In this document: in pieces, positions 45,528 through 51,458 of the stretch
Layout of the letters: each line of letters opens with the position of its first letter
Position numbering within the stretch: position 1 is the stretch's first letter
Source of the DNA: Alteromonas indica
GTDB taxonomy: Bacteria > Pseudomonadota > Gammaproteobacteria > Enterobacterales > Alteromonadaceae
NCBI GenBank assembly: GCA_003056425.1
Contig: PYVY01000017.1
Coordinates: forward strand, 1-64,000
DNA: 64,000 nt
Direction of reading: 5' to 3'
Position numbers and translations under genes: made by a program
Notes under the pieces: generated by a model
What the model was told of the DNA's origin: nothing
Database searches by the model: none
What the model saw: the letters and a program-made list of their open reading frames with translations, nothing else

Positions 45528-45878
45528 ATGTCACAAACAGACAATGTATCCGTACGTCCTGTGACGCTGCGTCCGTTTCCTGAATGGGAGCCACCTACGC
45601 CAGATGAAATACGACAAGTTTTCGTCCTGGCAGGTGAGCGACGTGGTTTAAAGAAACTAACTGGAGCACAGGTAGCGGATCTGGTTGGCGCTTCATCTAC
45701 CGGTGCTGGGGTCGGCAAAGGCTCTCGCACTGTTAGGAAGTGGGTCGGTGGTGAGTCTCGGATTCCCTACGGTGCGTGGGCAATTTTGTGCCACGAAGCA
45801 GGCTTTGGATTGATTTGGCGCTCAGAGGGTCTCGAAAAAGACCCGAGCGGTTCAGGTTCTGGTAATCCGGAGATATAG
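45528..45878 (+). CDS. Helix-turn-helix transcriptional regulator, 116 aa
   Basis: Residues about 25-85 read as a phage-repressor-like HTH domain: DEIRQVFVLAGERRGLKKLTGAQVADLVGAS followed by GKGSRTVRKWVGGESRIPYGAWAILC. The pattern of an XRE-type HTH with a long insertion is common in plasmid-borne repressors. AAGGAG is a good ribosome binding site. It stands between the two ATAGGCA/TGCCTAT operators and beside a repeat cluster, so it is the natural candidate to bind one of them. Confidence 0.72.
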   Translation: MSQTDNVSVRPVTLRPFPEWEPPTPDEIRQVFVLAGERRGLKKLTGAQVADLVGASSTGAGVGKGSRTVRKWVGGESRIPYGAWAILCHEAGFGLIWRSEGLEKDPSGSGSGNPEI

Positions 45879-46042
45879 GGTCTCATAAAAGTCTTTTGTG
45901 AGGCCTGATTCTTTACTCCTGATTATATCTGACCCTACCCAAGTGGGTTTGAGTCCCGAAAAAGTCCTTTGCGAGACCTTCAATGGAACGCCGAAAGGAA
46001 GACGCGAGTAGTTCGGGTCTCGCAAGAGAACTTTGAGAAGCC
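45829..46042. repeat. Cluster of four related inverted repeats (GTCTCG..AAAAG..CGAGAC)
   Basis: Related sequences occur at about 45829-45845, 45879-45904, 45951-45977 and 46015-46042. The second and third are the best: GTCTCATAAAAG with CTTTTGTGAGGC, and GTCCCGAAAAAG with CCTTTGCGAGAC. Each could fold as a hairpin. The first overlaps the 3' end of the HTH gene. They fill the region between that gene and promoter 5, which otherwise holds no gene. They could be regulator-binding sites, an oriT, or resolvase sites. Confidence 0.6.
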
Positions 46043-46073
46043 CTGTTCGGCGTGAAACGATTATTTTTACTAT

Positions 46074-46128
46074 GCACCCCAAATGGGCAATTAGCGACCC
46101 GTGCTTAGGAAGAGAAATACGGCAAAAT
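46074..46128 (+). promoter_or_regulatory. Island promoter 5: 17-bp box plus -10
   Basis: Box GCACCCCAAATGGGCAA at 46074-46090 and -10 CAAAAT at 46123, 49 bp apart. It lies upstream of the ATAGGCA operator promoter, so the gene at 46199 appears to have two promoters. Confidence 0.65.
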
Positions 46129-46148
46129 GGGTTCAATAATATTGCTAA

Positions 46149-46167
46149 ATAGGCAATAAGTGCCTAT
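46149..46167 (+). promoter_or_regulatory. Operator-like inverted repeat over a -10 box, copy 2
   Basis: ATAGGCA and TGCCTAT are separated by five bases, and the right arm runs into TATAAT (46165-46170). TTGCTA at 46142-46147 can serve as -35 with 17 bp spacing. It matches the operator at 44980 in arm sequence and in its overlap with the -10 box. Confidence 0.7.
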
Positions 46168-46198
46168 AATGAAAATGAGAGCAACAGGAGAGTTAGAT

Positions 46199-46333
46199 AT
46201 GACCGAGCAATTTGAAATGAAGATCATCGGTGTATTTGCAGGACTGGCGATTCTGGAGGCGGTCGGTATCGATCTGCTGGGATTTGCACACAAAATACTT
46301 GGTGCGCTGATTGTTTCAGGTTTCGCTGGCTAA
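46199..46333 (+). CDS. Small hydrophobic protein, 44 aa
   Basis: A short gene with a good ribosome binding site (AGGAG, 8 bases upstream) after two promoter elements. The product is mostly hydrophobic between residues about 8 and 42 (IIGVFAGLAILEAVGI, then ILGALIVSGFAG), so it is likely a small membrane peptide. No family is recognised. Its tight control suggests a regulatory or toxin-like role, but no antisense or antitoxin partner is seen. Confidence 0.5.
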   Translation: MTEQFEMKIIGVFAGLAILEAVGIDLLGFAHKILGALIVSGFAG

Positions 46334-46646
46334 CAAGTCAGGCACAACGAATAAGTGGGTAGCTGGCCCCTGAAAAGAAGCAGCAAGTAAAAGCAACCTC
46401 GGGTTCACTAACTTGCAAGGTGACTGGGCCGGAGGCAACTCCTTGGGGAGAATTTTTGGAAAGCGGAGCATTGTCCACCGCGAGTCTGCACATCTCATAA
46501 AGTGCAGGCGGCCTTTCGGGTCTTTATCTGGCCTGTCTGGTTAATGCGTCTCGCCATTAACCCTCGCTTTCTGGCACGAGCGGGGCCGAGTGCTGTCACC
46601 AGCCGCGAGCGCAGTGCCTCAACAATGTCAATAGTTGAGGTTTTTC
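46334..46646. other. GC-rich leader upstream of the replication genes
   Basis: About 310 bp without a convincing gene. Near the end, CCTCAAC (46617-46623) and GTTGAGG (46634-46640) form an inverted repeat, and the right arm contains the GAGG ribosome binding site of the gene at 46647. This may hide the start of the replication operon and so limit copy number; the region could also encode an antisense RNA. Confidence 0.5.
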
Positions 46647-46904
46647 ATGAAAATACAAAGCAACCCCCACTCTCTTCGTGTCCGGCAGTTTGTGTCGTCG
46701 GAACTTTTCTCTCTCATGCTAGATGTTACAGCGGCATACGATAGCCCAGGTTACCGGTCGTACTGTGTCCTCGCACTAGCTCGCCATGCTCGACTTTCCA
46801 CATGTCAGGCGCTACTCATCGTAGATCGCGAAATCCAACGCCGTAAGTCAGCGTCTGCTCGCTCATGGACAGTTTCCTTAGCGTCTGTAGGTGGTGCGGC
46901 ATGA
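46647..46904 (+). CDS. Small protein heading the rep operon, 85 aa
   Basis: The gene overlaps repA by four bases (ATGA) and so belongs to the rep operon. It occupies the position of RepF, the small repressor in the RSF1010 repF-repA-repC operon, but I cannot show sequence similarity from memory. The protein is basic at the C terminus (REIQRRKSASARSW) with a helical core. ATG 46647 has GAGG six bases upstream; the TTG at 46635 is unlikely. Confidence 0.65.
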   Translation: MKIQSNPHSLRVRQFVSSELFSLMLDVTAAYDSPGYRSYCVLALARHARLSTCQALLIVDREIQRRKSASARSWTVSLASVGGAA

Positions 46905-47767
46905 TCGACATTCGTTCAGTTTTTGAATGTGAACCTGCACCTATCGACTATGTATTGCCTGGTATGGTGGCAGGAAGCGTGGGAGCTATCGTTAGCCCAG
47001 GTGGAGCTGGAAAGTCGATGGCCGCTCTACAAATAGGTGCAACGTTGGCCGGTGGTCCCGATTTGCTTAACTTGAGCGACATGCGTTTGGGGCGAGTGCT
47101 ATACCTGCCAGCGGAAGATCCCATTTGTACTATTGAGCACAGGCTGCACTACTTGGGCAAACATCTTGCTCCCAATGAACGGGAGTTGGTTGCTCAGAAT
47201 CTTCTAATCGAGCCGCTTGTTGGCCGCGAACCGAATGTGATGGATGGCCGTTGGTCAGATGCGCTGGTTCGAGCTGCTGACGGCACGAGACTATTAATCC
47301 TAGATACACTTCGTCGATTTCACTCATACGACGAAAATGATTCTGGCGCAATGGCGGCAGTGGTCGGTCGTTTAGAGAGTATTGCCCAAGCGACCGGATG
47401 TAGCATCCTGTTTCTTCACCATACCAACAAAGGAGCCGCATTTCTTGGGGCTGGTGACATGCAACAGGCTAGTCGCGGATCCTCAGTTCTGACAGATAAC
47501 ATCCGGTGGCAGGCATACCTATCATCTATGACTCCCAATGAGGCTGAAAAATGGGGCGTAGATGAGGCAATGCGGAGCCACTTTGTGCGACTGGGTGTAT
47601 CAAAAGTCAATTATGGACCTCCTCTCCCTGAAAGATGGCTGCGACGCCATGAAGGAGGGGTTCTCAGTCCCGCAGTCTTAGAAAAGCAGGAACCAAAGCG
47701 CAAACAGTATGTAAAGCAAGCAGCTAAAGCGAAAGCAGCAATAGGGGGTGACGATGAAAACTGGTAA
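46901..47767 (+). CDS. repA: RepA replicative helicase, IncQ (RSF1010) type, 288 aa
   Basis: A hexameric helicase of the RecA/DnaB fold used by IncQ plasmids. The P-loop is VSPGGAGKSMAALQIGATLAGGPDLL, followed by YLPAEDP, LLILDTLRRFHSYDENDSG and SILFLHHTNKGA. The stretch QASRGSSVLTDNIRWQAYLSSMT is nearly the same as in RSF1010 RepA as I remember it. The length of 288 aa is close to the family's 279. The start ATG 46901 overlaps the previous stop. It is followed by repC with a 14-bp overlap. Confidence 0.92.
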   Translation: MIDIRSVFECEPAPIDYVLPGMVAGSVGAIVSPGGAGKSMAALQIGATLAGGPDLLNLSDMRLGRVLYLPAEDPICTIEHRLHYLGKHLAPNERELVAQNLLIEPLVGREPNVMDGRWSDALVRAADGTRLLILDTLRRFHSYDENDSGAMAAVVGRLESIAQATGCSILFLHHTNKGAAFLGAGDMQQASRGSSVLTDNIRWQAYLSSMTPNEAEKWGVDEAMRSHFVRLGVSKVNYGPPLPERWLRRHEGGVLSPAVLEKQEPKRKQYVKQAAKAKAAIGGDDENW

Positions 47768-48518
47768 TAAAGTCACTCCTACCAGCACAGCTTTACAAGC
47801 TAGAGTTGTATTGTATCAGCCGACTCAGCGGCCCCGCGAGAGACAAGGCGACTGGGTGGAAACCAAATTCGGTCGTTGCCGTGTAGCAGGCAGGCTAGGG
47901 CAGCGACACGCAGACGTTGTTGAGGCTCTCATGTATGTTTCCGAACGCAAGCGCGAAGTATCGGATGGAGGTATTGAGCTGTTGGTTGATCCCGCTAAGG
48001 TGCGGCGGACTCTATCTGATCACAATTACAGCCTGAGCCGCATTCAGGCCCTACTTCGGGATCTGAGAAGCGCAACCGTTGAAATAATTACGCCGGAGCT
48101 GGAGGGGTCTGGCGACCGGATTATTGGCGGGTTGATTGATCATGTGATCCCGTCTCCTAAGACTCGGCATAACCCGCTCACAGGGGGCCAACGTAACCTA
48201 TGGCGGGTGAGGCTAGGAATAGCTCTGGTAATGTTGCTGGAACGCGATCTCAACCTTTACTACTCACCAGAACCGATTGCCCGGCTTCAGCATGGCGTGA
48301 GCCAGGCAGTGGCCCGGCATGTACTTACCCATCAGCACGATCCTAGTGGTGGTTGGCACACCGACACCCTGCTTCGTGCCGTGTATGGTCAGGACATTAC
48401 CAGCATGGCGCTTCGCAATGGGCGACGGAGACTGAAGGAGGATGCCGAAGGTCTAATGAAGGTAGGAATTGAGCTATGCGAAACGGCAAAGCGAGTAATA
48501 CGTGCCACAGCGGCCTGA
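47754..48518 (+). CDS. repC: RepC-like replication initiator, 254 aa
   Basis: In IncQ plasmids RepC binds the iterons of oriV. This protein has the position of repC after repA and is followed directly by an iteron array, which begins in its last codons. Predicted winged-helix elements include GGIELLVDPAKVRRTLSDHNYSLSRIQALLRDL and a C-terminal HTH region around NGRRRLKEDAEGL. Sequence similarity to RSF1010 RepC is weak by eye. ATG 47754 follows AGGGGGTG. No RepB primase gene is on the island. Confidence 0.78.
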   Translation: MKTGNKVTPTSTALQARVVLYQPTQRPRERQGDWVETKFGRCRVAGRLGQRHADVVEALMYVSERKREVSDGGIELLVDPAKVRRTLSDHNYSLSRIQALLRDLRSATVEIITPELEGSGDRIIGGLIDHVIPSPKTRHNPLTGGQRNLWRVRLGIALVMLLERDLNLYYSPEPIARLQHGVSQAVARHVLTHQHDPSGGWHTDTLLRAVYGQDITSMALRNGRRRLKEDAEGLMKVGIELCETAKRVIRATAA

Positions 48519-48623
48519 TTGGATTTGTAGTGTCGGGAAAAACGTGCCACACCGGCCTGATAGCGTGCCACAACGGCCCGACAGTGTGCCACAGTGGCCC
48601 GAATGTGTGCTACATCGGCTCGG
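48501..48623. repeat. Iteron array, candidate plasmid-type oriV
   Basis: Five copies of an 18-bp iteron, consensus CGTGCCACANCGGCCCGA, begin at 48501, 48543, 48564, 48585 and 48606. The last four are spaced by exactly 21 bp, two helical turns, and the first is 42 bp away. The first overlaps the repC stop codon. Iterons next to a RepC-type gene mark an origin of replication. Confidence 0.85.
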
Positions 48624-48817
48624 GTTTAGCAAGTTATTCAGTATATTCAGGATGTTCAGGGCGGCACAGCCGCCCGCCTTTAGAGCGTGCGGCTAACCGC
48701 CAAATTCTCCGGCCCTTCGGGCCTGTGCGGGCTTCGCCCTTACCATACTGGCCAGTGAAAGGAGGCCGTTAGGCCGACTTCTCCTGCATGGTAGAAGCAG
48801 TGTCCAAGTGGGCGAAA
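48624..48817. other. Hairpin-rich flank of the iteron origin
   Basis: Three TTCAG-ending AT-rich repeats (48633-48660) are followed by a row of GC-rich hairpins: GGCCC/GGGCC, GGGC/GCCC, and GGCC/GGCC. IncQ origins have an AT-rich block and single-strand initiation hairpins beside the iterons, and this layout is similar. No protein gene is seen. Confidence 0.5.
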
Positions 48818-48833
48818 CTTTCACATGTGAAAG
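48818..48833. promoter_or_regulatory. 16-bp palindrome, copy 2
   Basis: Perfect CTTTCACATGTGAAAG, just downstream of the gene on the minus strand (48837-49478) and beside the iteron origin. Confidence 0.8.
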
Positions 48834-48836
48834 TCT

Positions 48837-49478
48837 TTACTCACTGTCCATGATGTCAGCCAACCATTCAAACTCGCGGCAACACACTGTTCGAATATTT
48901 CCAGCAATAGCGTCGTCGCCGTGCTTGTGGCTAGAGATGCACAGGTAATAATTTTGATCACGGTGCTTGGCGTATACGATCCACTCTCCAGTTAGCCGCC
49001 CCTCATCACTGCGTTTCTGGAAAGGCTTTTCTACTATTGCACTTACCAAGTCGCTGATCATTTCCGGGGTAACCCTGTCTCCTTTACTGGGATGGAATGC
49101 CGTCTCAACAGCCTGACGAACACCACGTCGTCCAAGTTCATTAGACAGATTATGTGCTAAGGTTGAAGGAAGAGATGCAAAGAAGTGTTTGTGCCACAAG
49201 CCCCTGAGTGGTTTACGTTTATACGGAGTCTCCGGTTTCATGTACGATTGGCTGCCTTGCTCCAGGGATTTAATCTCTTGGGTCACCAGATCAGGAGGAA
49301 TTCCTTGGTGCTTCTCCATCGAGTAAAGGTTGAGGAGAAATAGATGGCTATAGCGCCCAGGTATCAACCGGTCAATACCGTATAACTCTGCGAAGCCGTT
49401 TAATTGGTCTGCTGTTACGGTCTCAGTATGGTTCCCGAGATGAACTTGGAATTCAGTTTTTGGATAGTTACCGGCCAC
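48837..49478 (-). CDS. Hypothetical protein, 213 aa
   Basis: A soluble protein without a recognised domain. Near the C terminus it reads WIVYAKHRDQNYYLCISSHKHGDDAIAGNIRTVCCREFEWL, which may be a beta-rich fold. It is transcribed on the minus strand between the iteron origin and the 49717 gene, and both its ends are flanked by the 16-bp palindrome (48818 and 49540). That makes it a candidate for the palindrome-binding protein, although I see no clear HTH. Confidence 0.6.
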   Translation of the reverse strand: MAGNYPKTEFQVHLGNHTETVTADQLNGFAELYGIDRLIPGRYSHLFLLNLYSMEKHQGIPPDLVTQEIKSLEQGSQSYMKPETPYKRKPLRGLWHKHFFASLPSTLAHNLSNELGRRGVRQAVETAFHPSKGDRVTPEMISDLVSAIVEKPFQKRSDEGRLTGEWIVYAKHRDQNYYLCISSHKHGDDAIAGNIRTVCCREFEWLADIMDSE

Positions 49479-49539
49479 TAGTAAAGCTCTCCCTCTGAGT
49501 TATATACAGAACGTTAGCATGTGATTGAGGGGCTATAAA

Positions 49540-49555
49540 CTTTCACATGTGAAAG
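49540..49555. promoter_or_regulatory. 16-bp palindrome, copy 3
   Basis: Perfect CTTTCACATGTGAAAG between the divergent genes starting at 49478 (minus) and 49717 (plus), 78 bp upstream of the box of promoter 6. Confidence 0.8.
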
Positions 49556-49633
49556 ATTTTGTTGCCACGTCACAACAATAGGTTACCCGTCTCGGTCACC
49601 ATTTTGGGGTACGCGTTAAAATATATTGCTGTT

Positions 49634-49688
49634 GCGCCCTAAATGGGAAATTTCACACCCGTCATTTTCATTCATGCTGTTGGACAAT
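49634..49688 (+). promoter_or_regulatory. Island promoter 6: 17-bp box plus -10
   Basis: Box GCGCCCTAAATGGGAAA at 49634-49650 and -10 GACAAT at 49683, 49 bp apart. It serves the gene at 49717. Confidence 0.75.
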
Positions 49689-49716
49689 TCACCTGTACTA
49701 ACTACAGGAGAAACTT

Positions 49717-50163
49717 ATGTCCTCAATGTTCGACAAATTCCCACTGGACCAAGAAATCCCCGGATTCTTTAATGGCTTCGACTCTCGTCGTGAGATGGAA
49801 GAGGCGAATCGTGAAGCTACAGATCGACTTTTAGAAGAGATGTCCCGACAGGACAAAGCAAGAAAGCAGCGTGTGCAAGCTGGGCTACCAGCTCTCCAGC
49901 GACTTTTGGAGGTCGCACCCGGACACCACGGACAGGCCAAGCATATCAGGCGTTTTCTTTTATCTCTCTACAATGGTTTCGAGTGGCCGCTCGACATGCG
50001 TCGTTTGCGTGGTCTGGACACTGATTTACAACAAGCGGTTTTAGCTGTCATTGAGTTAGATTGGTGTGGCAGAGAAATTCACTCATATATTGATGATGGG
50101 GATGAGCTATTTCAGAGATTCTGGGAGTTGGAATCACCCATCATGGAAGACCAAGACAACTAA
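49717..50163 (+). CDS. Hypothetical cytosolic protein, 148 aa
   Basis: No membrane segment or signal peptide. The second half carries the distinctive stretch RFLLSLYNGFEWPLDMRRLRGLDTDLQQAVLAVIELDWCGREIHSYI, which I remember from other plasmid and island proteins of unknown function. AGGAG lies eight bases before the ATG. It has its own promoter 6 and a strong terminator, so it is expressed separately under the same activator as the transfer genes. Confidence 0.65.
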   Translation: MSSMFDKFPLDQEIPGFFNGFDSRREMEEANREATDRLLEEMSRQDKARKQRVQAGLPALQRLLEVAPGHHGQAKHIRRFLLSLYNGFEWPLDMRRLRGLDTDLQQAVLAVIELDWCGREIHSYIDDGDELFQRFWELESPIMEDQDN

Positions 50164-50190
50164 TCGCAAATTATAGCTACAGCTAATAAC

Positions 50191-50211
50191 GGGGGCGCTG
50201 CCCCCTTTTTT
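50191..50211 (+). terminator. Terminator after the 148-aa gene
   Basis: GGGGGC/GCCCCC hairpin with a short loop followed by six T residues, 28 bp after the stop codon. Confidence 0.88.
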
Positions 50212-50241
50212 ATTGCCTGAAATTTAGAACTCGAATCCGAA

Positions 50242-50262
50242 TTACCGTAATTACGATAATTA
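50242..50262. promoter_or_regulatory. AT-rich ACCGTAATTA motif, copy 2
   Basis: Nearly identical (20 of 21 bases) to the motif at 38355; contains the palindrome CGTAATTACG. It lies 31 bp upstream of a palindrome copy and about 80 bp upstream of the box of promoter 7. Confidence 0.65.
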
Positions 50263-50293
50263 TCATAATCAATACATAAAGGTCGCTTTCCGA

Positions 50294-50309
50294 CTTTCAC
50301 ATGTGAAAC
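50294..50309. promoter_or_regulatory. 16-bp palindrome, copy 4 (one mismatch)
   Basis: CTTTCACATGTGAAAC, one base off at the last position, 34 bp upstream of the box of promoter 7. Confidence 0.75.
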
Positions 50310-50343
50310 TTTTCATTTCCTCTTTTAAAAGAAAATCGCTTGT

Positions 50344-50398
50344 ACGCCCAAAATGGACAAATAGCGACCCGTGCCTCTGACACTATCTACGAAATAAT
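50344..50398 (+). promoter_or_regulatory. Island promoter 7: 17-bp box plus -10
   Basis: Box ACGCCCAAAATGGACAA at 50344-50360 and -10 AATAAT at 50393, 49 bp apart. It serves the pilin-chaperone-usher operon and probably the small genes to 54338. Confidence 0.75.
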
Positions 50399-50439
50399 TG
50401 CTCCTGCGTTAAACACCGTAATTAACAGGAGAAAATTAC

Positions 50440-51051
50440 ATGAAAACCAAAACTATTCCTTTTGCTATGGCCTCTGTTATTGCTCTGGTCGGAACGTCCG
50501 AGGCGGTTATGGCTGAAACTGGGTCTGCTACCGCAGAAGTAACCGCCATGCCTCCGGCTTTGAGTATCCAAGAAATTCAGCCTTATCAAATGCAGATTGA
50601 GCGTGCTCCAGGTGCGACCATGCCCACCGGCTCCATCAACCTCAAACAATGGTCCTCGAATGGCATTCTCAAAGATCCCGCAGAGAGTGTGATTCCTGGC
50701 TGTCTGCAGGTTGCTGGTGATGTAGACAAAGCAGTCTCAATCACAATGACGGGGTTCAGTGTTCTGACTGCACCAGGTGGAGCAGAAATTACCTTTATGG
50801 GAGGTGCAAGCGAGCCGAAATTTGAGGTCGCAACATCGACGGTTGACTGCTCTGATGCTGTGGCTGGTTCGTTTACTCCGACGACTCTCGCTGGTACGCC
50901 TATCGCCAGTTCAACGAGTGCAACAGGCGAACTGTATCTGGCGTGGCGCTATCAGGAACCGACGAAGGCTACCGCTGGTTATATGAGTATGAGCGCGTGG
51001 GAGGAAGGCGCATTCACTGGGACCGTCGATATCACTGTTGATTATCAGTGA
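50440..51051 (+). CDS. Putative pilin subunit, 203 aa
   Basis: A signal peptide ends near VMAET (about residue 25). The mature protein (~178 residues) is rich in Thr, Ala, Ser and Gly and looks beta-rich, ending FTGTVDITVDYQ, as in pilins that finish with a donor strand. Two cysteines (PGCLQV and VDCSDA) could form the usual pilin disulfide. It is the first gene before a chaperone and an usher. No family is named; CAGGAG precedes the ATG. The pilin role is inferred from operon order and sequence character. Confidence 0.68.
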   Translation: MKTKTIPFAMASVIALVGTSEAVMAETGSATAEVTAMPPALSIQEIQPYQMQIERAPGATMPTGSINLKQWSSNGILKDPAESVIPGCLQVAGDVDKAVSITMTGFSVLTAPGGAEITFMGGASEPKFEVATSTVDCSDAVAGSFTPTTLAGTPIASSTSATGELYLAWRYQEPTKATAGYMSMSAWEEGAFTGTVDITVDYQ

Positions 51052-51107
51052 TTACGACAGATAAGGGCTGGCCGAAGCCAGCCCTATTTGTTGTTTGGAG
51101 GTTCCTT

Positions 51108-51458
51108 ATGAATATTCTCATATCATTTTTTGTTGCCCTGACACTGGCAGCTTCCGCTCACGCAGTTCAGTTGCGACAGCACGAGATTCTGATTTCGTCC
51201 AGCTCTACGGTCGAGATCCCCCTTACCAACAACCAAGACAATCCAATACTGGTCCGTGTCACGCCGCCTGACGGAGTTCAGGCTTTCCCACGACGTATTC
51301 GACTTCTTCCCGGCGAACGCCAGGTCATCAAAGCCCGGATGATAGGAGACTTATCGGAAAACAGCAGGATGGCATTTAGCTACGCGGTCGAACGCCATCA
51401 AGAGCTCGGCTCCCATGCTCGGATTACGCTGAGGATTCCGATTAGGGAGGTGCGATAG
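51108..51458 (+). CDS. Single-domain periplasmic pilus chaperone, 116 aa
   Basis: A signal peptide ends near AHAVQ (about residue 19). The rest resembles the N-terminal Ig domain of pilus chaperones (ISSSSTVEIPLTNNQDNPILVRVTPP, then RIRLLPGERQVIKARMIG). Normal chaperones have two Ig domains and ~230 residues; here the second domain is missing, and no frameshift remnant is seen before the usher. ATG 51108 has GGAGG upstream. Its stop overlaps the usher start codon by one base. Confidence 0.72.
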   Translation: MNILISFFVALTLAASAHAVQLRQHEILISSSSTVEIPLTNNQDNPILVRVTPPDGVQAFPRRIRLLPGERQVIKARMIGDLSENSRMAFSYAVERHQELGSHARITLRIPIREVR

